From NCBI RefSeq assembly GCF_900090305.1, contig NZ_LT607751.1, positions 5,270,001-5,334,000 of the forward strand: 64,000 nt of DNA, read 5' to 3'. Under the pieces are notes generated by a model. It did not search any database. It was not told the origin of the DNA and saw only the letters and a program-made list of their open reading frames with translations. This DNA is from Micromonospora siamensis. GTDB taxonomy: Bacteria > Actinomycetota > Actinomycetes > Mycobacteriales > Micromonosporaceae. The position numbers and the translations under genes were made by a program. Shown piece after piece: positions 59,121 through 64,000 of the stretch. Position 1 is the stretch's first letter, and every line of letters begins with the position of its first letter.

Positions 59121-60005
59121 GTGACGACGGACAAGTGGGCGCAGTGGCTCCTGAGCCGCCGGGACGGCGACAGCGCGGACCTGCGGGCCCGCTACGCCCC
59201 GGAGTTGGCCGCGTTCCGGGACGGCGTCCTCGACGGAGCCGGCCTGGCGGCCGACGACGTGGTCCTCGACGTGGGCTGCGGGACGGGACTTGTCGGGTTC
59301 GGCGCGCTGGATCGACTCGGCCCGGACGGCCGTGTCATCTTCAGTGACGTCTCACCGGATGTGCTCGACGAGTGCCGGCGTACCGCCGGTGGCGACGGGC
59401 GGTGCAGCTTCGTGGTCGCCTCGGCCGACGACCTCACCGGAATCGCCGACGCCTCCGTCGACGTCGTGACCACCCGGTCGGTGCTCATCTACTCCGATCG
59501 CAAGGCCGCCGCCTTCGCGGAGTTCTTCCGGGTCCTGCGGCCGGGCGGACGGATCTCCCTGTTCGAGCCCATCAACCGCTTCGCGGAGCTGCTCCGGCCC
59601 GGTGATCTGTTCGGCACCGGCGACTCGCCTGCGGACGACCTGATCGCCAAGGTCCGCGACGTCTACCGGAGCACCACCGAGGAAGCCACCCGACCGATGA
59701 TGGACTTCGACGAGCGTGACCTCGTCGACTGGGCGGTGACCGCCGGCTTCGAGGCGGTGGATCTGGACTACCGCGCCCAGGTCGACGTCCCCTCCCACCC
59801 GATCGGGGACTGGGAAGCACTCAAGCGCGCGGCGCCAAACCCCTTGGTCCCCACGTACGGCGAAGCGATCGATGTCGCGCTGACCGACGACGAACGCGAG
59901 CGTCTCGACACGTACCTGACCGCCCTGGCCACGGCCGGTACGCCAACACGACGCACGATGGCCACGGCGTTCCTTCGCGCGCGGCGTCCACACGGGAACC
60001 GCTGA
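59121..60005 (+). CDS. Class I SAM-dependent methyltransferase
   Basis: A 294-residue protein with motif I VLDVGCGTGLVGFGAL, acidic motif II region VIFSDVSPDVLDEC, and the FRVLRPGGRISLFEPIN segment of the UbiE/MenG-like small-molecule methyltransferases. A C-terminal extension (PNPLVPTYGEAIDVALTDDERERLDTYLTALA) is unusual and may bind the substrate. GTG start. Acceptor unknown; no biosynthetic cluster adjoins. Confidence 0.9.
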   Translation: MTTDKWAQWLLSRRDGDSADLRARYAPELAAFRDGVLDGAGLAADDVVLDVGCGTGLVGFGALDRLGPDGRVIFSDVSPDVLDECRRTAGGDGRCSFVVASADDLTGIADASVDVVTTRSVLIYSDRKAAAFAEFFRVLRPGGRISLFEPINRFAELLRPGDLFGTGDSPADDLIAKVRDVYRSTTEEATRPMMDFDERDLVDWAVTAGFEAVDLDYRAQVDVPSHPIGDWEALKRAAPNPLVPTYGEAIDVALTDDERERLDTYLTALATAGTPTRRTMATAFLRARRPHGNR

Positions 60006-60108
60006 GGACGTATCGCGCCACTCGCGCTCGCCCACGCGCCGGCCACGGATGTCCGCTGGGCCTGGCGCCCATCGCCGTGGCGCCCGGACCGCGGCAGAAG
60101 AGGACGGT

Positions 60109-61227
60109 CTAGTTGTCGCCTCGGGGTCCGTCGCGGACCACCGCCAACCCGCCGACCCGGGTCGTGATGCCCGCCGGCACGCGTCGTGCGGAAGCGAGCA
60201 CGCTGGCCGGCCGGCCGAGGGTGTCACCCTGCTCCACCTCGATCGCGATCGTCTGTGCCCCTGTCGTGTCGAGCAGGTGGGCGGCCAGGCAGCCGGTGCT
60301 GTTGGCGTTGGCGACGTCCTCGTCGACACCGATCGCCGGCGCGAACATCCGCGCCGCACCCGGTCGGTCGCCCACCGGCGGTACGTACACGAAACAGCCG
60401 AGGAGCCCGTACCGCCGGCACGCCGCGGCCAGCCTGCCGAGGTCTGGGCGGACCCGGAGCAACGCCGACCGGTCGTGGACCGGTACCAGCATGCGTGGCG
60501 CGCCGGGCGCGGCGATGCGTGGCGCGTCGGTCCGATGCGGGTCGTCCGCGGTGAGCCCGAGCGCGGCGACGATCGCGGCGCGCTCGTCCGGTGCCGGGTC
60601 ACGCAGCGCGACGAGGCCCTGGTCGAACCACACCTCGATGCCGGCGGGGCGGCGGATCGCGACGGTGTCGAACGTACGCCCGCCGGTGTGTTGGCGGTCG
60701 CTCAGCTCGCCCAGCGCGGTGCGGGTCAGCCGGACGGCCTGCGCGGCGACGGTGCCGTGGCCGCAGCCGGACAGTTCGGCGGTGGCGGTGAAGAACCGGA
60801 CCGGCCAGCCACCGTCCGGCGTCCGCCCCGGGCCGAGGAACGCCGCGTGCGAGGTGCCGGCCGCGGCGGCGACCGCACGCCGGTCCGCGTCCGTCGCCGC
60901 CGGGTCGTCGTCGGCGACGGCCGTGGGGCTGCCGCCCCGGCCGTCGCGCCGCACGCACGCATCAACCACCGTGACATCCGGCCAGGACATGGGCCCACCT
61001 CTGACGCTCGACGAACCGGCATCCGCGAACGGCGTGGGATCCGGCGGGGCGAATATCGAGGTAAAGATCATGGCGAGTGTGGATGCCGACGCGATGATTC
61101 CCCCGAGCGCGGGGTTCAGGGCGAAGCCCAGTGCGACCCCTGCCAACCCCACGCACAGTGCGGTGACCCAGATCGCCCGCTGCTTCCGAGTCATACGGAG
61201 CCACACCGATCTGCTCGTTGTCGCCAT
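60109..61227 (-). CDS. PhzF-family isomerase-like protein with N-terminal membrane segment
   Basis: A 372-residue frame. Residues 1-75 hold two hydrophobic helices (AIWVTALCVGLAGVALGFAL; LGGIIASASTLAMIFTSIFA). Residues 80-372 match PhzF/diaminopimelate-epimerase-like proteins (VVDACVRRDGRGGSPTAV, FFTATAELSGCGHGTVAAQA, ANANSTGCLAAHLL). An internal ATG at 60990, with GAGGTG about 6 nt upstream, begins a 293-residue product, the normal PhzF length. The membrane-anchored form is unusual, and both products may be real. The usual PhzF N-terminal catalytic Glu is not obvious. Confidence 0.75.
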   Translation of the reverse strand: MATTSRSVWLRMTRKQRAIWVTALCVGLAGVALGFALNPALGGIIASASTLAMIFTSIFAPPDPTPFADAGSSSVRGGPMSWPDVTVVDACVRRDGRGGSPTAVADDDPAATDADRRAVAAAAGTSHAAFLGPGRTPDGGWPVRFFTATAELSGCGHGTVAAQAVRLTRTALGELSDRQHTGGRTFDTVAIRRPAGIEVWFDQGLVALRDPAPDERAAIVAALGLTADDPHRTDAPRIAAPGAPRMLVPVHDRSALLRVRPDLGRLAAACRRYGLLGCFVYVPPVGDRPGAARMFAPAIGVDEDVANANSTGCLAAHLLDTTGAQTIAIEVEQGDTLGRPASVLASARRVPAGITTRVGGLAVVRDGPRGDN

Positions 61228-61369
61228 GCCGGTAGGGTGCCATGAATCGATCAGTCTGGCGTCCTGGCAGATCTGCGTACCTGAACCTGGTTCCGGCGGT
61301 GACTGTCTCAAGGGCGGATCCCTGCCGAGGGCCCTCGACCGGGCTCGGGCTGCTTCGCGCAGTGAGCGG

Positions 61370-62089
61370 TCAGGGTGTGGACGCCTGCCGCACCTGCTCG
61401 AAGTGGAACTCGCGAATGAAACAGTCTCGTGGTTGGCCGACCGCGAAAAGCACGCAGTCGATGACCGATCGCGCGGTGAGATCGCTGTTTGCCTGACGGG
61501 GCCCGTCCTGAACGAAGTCCGGCGGAAACAGTGAGATCACCCGGATCCCTTCTGGCCGGAGCCGGTGCGACAGGATCTCAGCGAGTCCGGCGTGGGCATG
61601 CTTGGCCGCGTAGAACGCGGGATGTGCACCCGAGCGGCGGTGCCCCACCTCGCCGCATGCGGAGATCATGTTGACGATGTCGGGCCGCGACGATGCCCGT
61701 AGCAGCGGCAGTAGATTTTTGGTCAACAACATGGTGCCGGTCCCGCCCGCAGCCATCACGCTTTCGATCCTGTCGTCCGAGACGTCTCCCAGGTCGTCGC
61801 CTTCGATGTATGGGGCACCATTGTTGATCAGCACGTCGAGGTGCTTCGTCCGTTCGGCCACGGCACCGGCGAAGGCGCGCACCGACTCCGGTACGGCGAG
61901 GTCGCAGTGAAACACGTCAGCCCGGCCTGGCCCCCGCTGGCTGATCGCATCCGCAACATGCTCGGCCGCAGCCAGGTCGCGGGCCGAAAGGAAGATCTGC
62001 GCACCGTGCTCGGCGAAGGCTTCGGCCAGCAGTCGTCCGGTGTCACGTGCGGCACCGGTGATGGCGACGCGCAGACCGTCAAGGTTCAT
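61370..62089 (-). CDS. Short-chain dehydrogenase/reductase
   Basis: A 239-residue SDR. The cofactor motif is TGAARDTGRLLAEAF (TGxxxDTG variant of TGxxxGxG), and the sequence around it is NNGAP. The catalytic Ser is in MISACGEVG and the YxxxK pair in FYAAKHAHAGLAE. The acidic FHCDLAVPESV suggests NAD preference. The cofactor glycine after the first TGAA is replaced by Asp. Substrate unknown. It is the last ordinary gene before the tRNA-fragment scar. Confidence 0.88.
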   Translation of the reverse strand: MNLDGLRVAITGAARDTGRLLAEAFAEHGAQIFLSARDLAAAEHVADAISQRGPGRADVFHCDLAVPESVRAFAGAVAERTKHLDVLINNGAPYIEGDDLGDVSDDRIESVMAAGGTGTMLLTKNLLPLLRASSRPDIVNMISACGEVGHRRSGAHPAFYAAKHAHAGLAEILSHRLRPEGIRVISLFPPDFVQDGPRQANSDLTARSVIDCVLFAVGQPRDCFIREFHFEQVRQASTP

Positions 62090-62340
62090 GGCCGAAGTGA
62101 AGCATCTGAACTCTGGTTGAGGTCAACAGGAACCTGCCGAGATCGGGCACCCGCTCTTCGGCATGACAGGGCGCCGCCTCGCCCCTGGCTTGCTGGCTGA
62201 CGCGTTCCGGGGTCCACTAGTCGACCGCGGCTGACTCCTCGGTCGGGCGGGGTGTGCCGTTGACGAACCGGGGTCGTCGGCCCGGACCTCGACGCGGTCC
62301 GTCCGGGTCGCCGGCAGCATGATCGACCAGGGAAAACGGT

Positions 62341-62385
62341 TGGTGGGGCGGGCGGGACTCGAACCCGCGACCGAGGGATTATGAG
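62341..62385 (-). other. tRNA 3' half (CAU anticodon) - probable attachment-site scar
   Basis: Reading the minus strand, the sequence from the anticodon loop CTCATAA (62379-62385) through the variable region and a good T arm (GCGGG TTCGAGT CCCGC) to an acceptor strand and CCA end (TGG at 62341-62343) is a normal 3' half of an actinobacterial tRNA with anticodon CAU (Met or Ile-lysidine type). The 5' half is absent: bases 62386-62417 cannot form the D arm or pair with the acceptor. Such a lone 3' half is what tyrosine-recombinase integration leaves at the distal end, so this is a likely attR/attL core. Confidence 0.75.
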
Positions 62386-62696
62386 ATCAAGAAGGGCGAT
62401 CCGGCAGCCTGCATACCTGGGCCTCTACCAGCGGAAACTCCTCTCGACATCTCTCACCGCTCCCCCACCGTCCGTCGACTTCTTGCGGACTGGATGCGGA
62501 CTGTCTGCTGCCGCGAGGTGGCCAGTTCGCCGGTATCTTCCGGTTTGCCCGGACACCTACATTCCCGGGTGGGACTCGACATGTGGCGTAGCGTTCCGCA
62601 GCTAACATCGAAGGCTATGCAGCCTCTCCGAGATGTGCACGACGTCGCCCTCCTGCCCTTTAGCACCCATGGCGGCTTCTGGATCTTGGGGGGCCG
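62386..62696. other. 311-bp intergenic, no gene seen
   Basis: No ORF with a convincing start or composition. The word TGCGGACT appears twice (62484-62491 and 62495-62502 region), but no CRISPR, terminator or integrase remnant can be shown. It could be a promoter region for the coiled-coil gene at 62697. Confidence 0.4.
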
Positions 62697-63395
62697 ATGA
62701 TGCCGCTCGCTCAGGTCGGAATCACGCCCGGCGATTGGCTGGGTGCTGTTGTAGGGCTGGCCTCCTTGATCGTGACGGCGATCCTGGCCGTGCTGGTGTA
62801 TCAGCTTCAGCGTCGGGACCGAGTTAAGGAGGCCGCACAACAGCGGTTAGAGGCGGAGCGTTCGAAGGAGCAAGAGCTCCGGCTCGCTGAGCTACGGCAC
62901 GAGGAGGCCAAGCAACGCGAAGAAGCTCGCGCCAAAGAAGCGCGAGAGAGAGAGTTGCGACAGATCCGCCGTGAGCGCCATCGCGAAGACTTCGCCGTAG
63001 CGCACCAGGCCATCAACACGGTGGCTGATGCCGTGGATAAGTTGAAGTACGGGCCAATGGCTCCCGGAGATCCCCGCATAGCGGACTTGCGGGGCGCTGC
63101 CGAGAAGTTGAAGGGAATCGGCAGACGTATCGATGGCCTCTACAGGCTAGACAGCCTGGGCATTCATGCTGACTACCTTGCGCACCTTGCCACCCGAATG
63201 ATGACCGACAAGGAAGCCGCGGCTCTGGTGACTATCGCGGTTCGTCGGGACAACGGCGACGGCGACGGCGAGCGCTTAAACGAGCGCCTGAGGAGCATGA
63301 TGTGGGCTGTCGCCGATCAGTACGCAATGCGCAAGGAGATGCTGGTCAAAATTCAGGCCAGCCGCGATGCTCTGGCAAAGGAGTGGGGCGAATAG
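62697..63395 (+). CDS. Single-pass membrane protein with long coiled coil
   Basis: A 232-residue protein: an N-terminal helix (WLGAVVGLASLIVTAILAVLVYQL), a strongly charged coiled coil (residues 40-95, QQRLEAERSKEQELRLAELR) and a globular C-terminal half (FAVAHQAINTVADAVDKLKY; IDGLYRLDSLGIHADYLAHL). No family named. ATG 62697 follows a G-rich run; ATG 62700 is equally possible. Codon usage is less GC-biased than in neighbouring chromosomal genes, supporting foreign origin. Confidence 0.8.
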   Translation: MMPLAQVGITPGDWLGAVVGLASLIVTAILAVLVYQLQRRDRVKEAAQQRLEAERSKEQELRLAELRHEEAKQREEARAKEARERELRQIRRERHREDFAVAHQAINTVADAVDKLKYGPMAPGDPRIADLRGAAEKLKGIGRRIDGLYRLDSLGIHADYLAHLATRMMTDKEAAALVTIAVRRDNGDGDGERLNERLRSMMWAVADQYAMRKEMLVKIQASRDALAKEWGE

Positions 63396-63448
63396 CCCCA
63401 CATGACCTGCCATCCCGTCTGCCGCCGACCCACACACCGTGGAGCGGG

Positions 63449-63512
63449 CCAGGGCCAGGGTGACAAGGTGGAGCGCCCTACCGGACGAACGACCTTGTCG
63501 CCCTGGCCCTGG
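63449..63512. repeat. Long inverted repeat (21-bp arms)
   Basis: Arms 63449-63469 and 63492-63512 match at 20 of 21 positions (CCAGGGCCAGGGTGACAAGG / CCTTGTCGCCCTGGCCCTGG, one G-A difference) around a 22-nt loop, about 54 nt after the coiled-coil gene. It may be a transcription terminator or a palindromic mobile repeat. Confidence 0.7.
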
Positions 63513-63755
63513 TCTGCTCGGCTCTGCCTGGGTCGGTGGCTGGCGGGATGGCATCCCACCACCCACGAACCGGAACCGTTCGGCAACTCCATCTCGGAGT
63601 CGTCTGGCCCCCGCCGGAGGCATGCCCTTAATTGGCCGGCGCGCCGGCCGATGCCGGCGCTTGCGCCGCCAGCAGGCCGAGCGCGGCCGGCGCGGCCCGC
63701 TTGCGGGCCGCCTTGATCTGATAGAGCGGAATTCGGCAACGCAAACCGCCGAGGG

Positions 63756-64000
63756 CTAGCCGAGCGGCATCCGAGCGATGACTTGCCATTCGTACATGTG
63801 CCGGTCTCGGTGCATCTCGATCAGATCAACGTGGCTGATCGAGACGGTGGCGGGCTCAGGAGCCACGGACTGCACCGCCTGAACGTAGGGCTCTGATGGG
63901 CCATCGGTGGTCAGGTAGGCAACGCTGACGTGGGGCCGGAATCGGCTCGGGTCCTCGGGGACCTGGTCCTCACCAACGACATGTCCGATGGCGGTCCGGG
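63756..64000 (-). CDS. 2'-5' RNA ligase-like (2H phosphoesterase) protein, C-terminal part
   Basis: An open frame on the minus strand runs from the window edge to a stop TAG at 63756-63758. The segment FRPHVSVAYLTTDG carries the second HxS/T motif of the 2H phosphoesterase superfamily, and the ending HMYEWQVIARMPLG is typical of actinobacterial 2'-5' RNA ligase-like proteins. The N-terminal half with the first HxT is outside the window. Function in the element unknown. Confidence 0.78.
   Translation of the reverse strand, partial: RTAIGHVVGEDQVPEDPSRFRPHVSVAYLTTDGPSEPYVQAVQSVAPEPATVSISHVDLIEMHRDRHMYEWQVIARMPLG

Larger units (their letters stand above)
62386..64000. mobile_element. Proximal end of an integrated element (extends beyond the window)
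   Basis: The 3' tRNA half faces left-hand chromosome sequence, so the inserted DNA should lie to the right. The next 1.6 kb is visibly less GC-rich and uses more A-rich codons than the rest of the window. It holds a coiled-coil membrane protein, an intergenic stem-loop and a 2H phosphoesterase fragment, and no gene of the chromosomal type. No integrase is seen, and the other end is outside, so the class of element (AICE, prophage or genomic island) is unknown. Confidence 0.6.

Noticed and set aside
59121..62089. Phenazine biosynthesis (PhzF with methyltransferase and SDR)
   Set aside because: No phz core genes, separate orientations, and PhzF-like proteins are widespread without phenazine production.
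62341..62420. Intact tRNA-Met gene
   Set aside because: No D arm, no 5' acceptor strand; only the 3' half can fold.

Overview
The window is chromosomal DNA from a very GC-rich actinomycete. Codon usage, dense overlapping gene pairs, many GTG starts, F420-dependent-type LLM oxidoreductases, GH74/GH13 polysaccharide hydrolases with CBM2/CBM20 modules and the family mix all suggest Micromonosporaceae (Micromonospora-like). This is inferred from gene content alone. About 65 genes are supported, most of them ordinary chromosomal functions; the last 1.6 kb looks like the edge of an integrated element.

Layout. 1-6.1 kb: the 3' end of a HelD/HelR-like RNA polymerase recycling helicase, a CDF metal exporter behind a palindromic operator, a c-di-AMP (ydaO-type) riboswitch leading a secreted M15-like cell-wall protein, and small membrane, SRPBCC and STAS proteins. 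6.2-9.1 kb: a secreted GH74 xyloglucanase with CBM2 and a CebR-like operator. 9.2-17.9 kb: BON-domain protein, peroxiredoxin plus DsbA-like pair, a large LuxR (LAL) regulator, a zinc alcohol dehydrogenase, a saccharopine-dehydrogenase-like protein, and a MerR/beta-clamp fusion. 18-23.9 kb: a divergent SerRS, then a four-gene redox operon (ferric-reductase-like membrane protein, NuoF-like flavoprotein, TlpA-like lipoprotein, CcdA). 24-41.2 kb: two secreted alpha-amylases about 15 kb apart with similar CTTGCA-type operators, and between them an L,D-transpeptidase, an ABC exporter with a two-component system, a VapBC-type toxin-antitoxin pair, a site-2 protease, two TetR systems with visible palindromic operators, an alditol-oxidase-like enzyme, a second ABC exporter and an LLM oxidoreductase.

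42.2-46.6 kb holds the most unusual locus: four tightly coupled genes encoding a TIR-domain protein, a 779-residue protein with a degraded P-loop region and HEAT-like helices, an SPFH-like coiled-coil protein and a four-helix membrane protein. The TIR protein and the 779-residue protein share a short glycine/hydrophobic motif (15 of 19 residues identical) outside any catalytic domain, which looks like a pairing tag of the kind used in amyloid or adaptor signalling. I read this as a candidate TIR-based conflict or defence system. Its intergenic leader carries a cluster of GGGCAAC motifs.

47-62.3 kb: a two-component system with a membrane protein, an acyl-CoA-dehydrogenase-like flavoprotein, another LLM enzyme, a cytosolic-looking Ig-like/GH-A pair, heme oxygenase, a small kinase, an alpha/beta hydrolase with an immunity-like gene, an RCC1 repeat protein, a HIT-protein remnant, a methyltransferase, a PhzF-like protein with an N-terminal membrane segment, and an SDR. 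At 62341-62385 lies the 3' half of a CAU-anticodon tRNA without its 5' half. This is the expected scar of site-specific integration, and the less GC-rich DNA to its right (coiled-coil membrane protein, 2H phosphoesterase) is probably the end of the integrated element.
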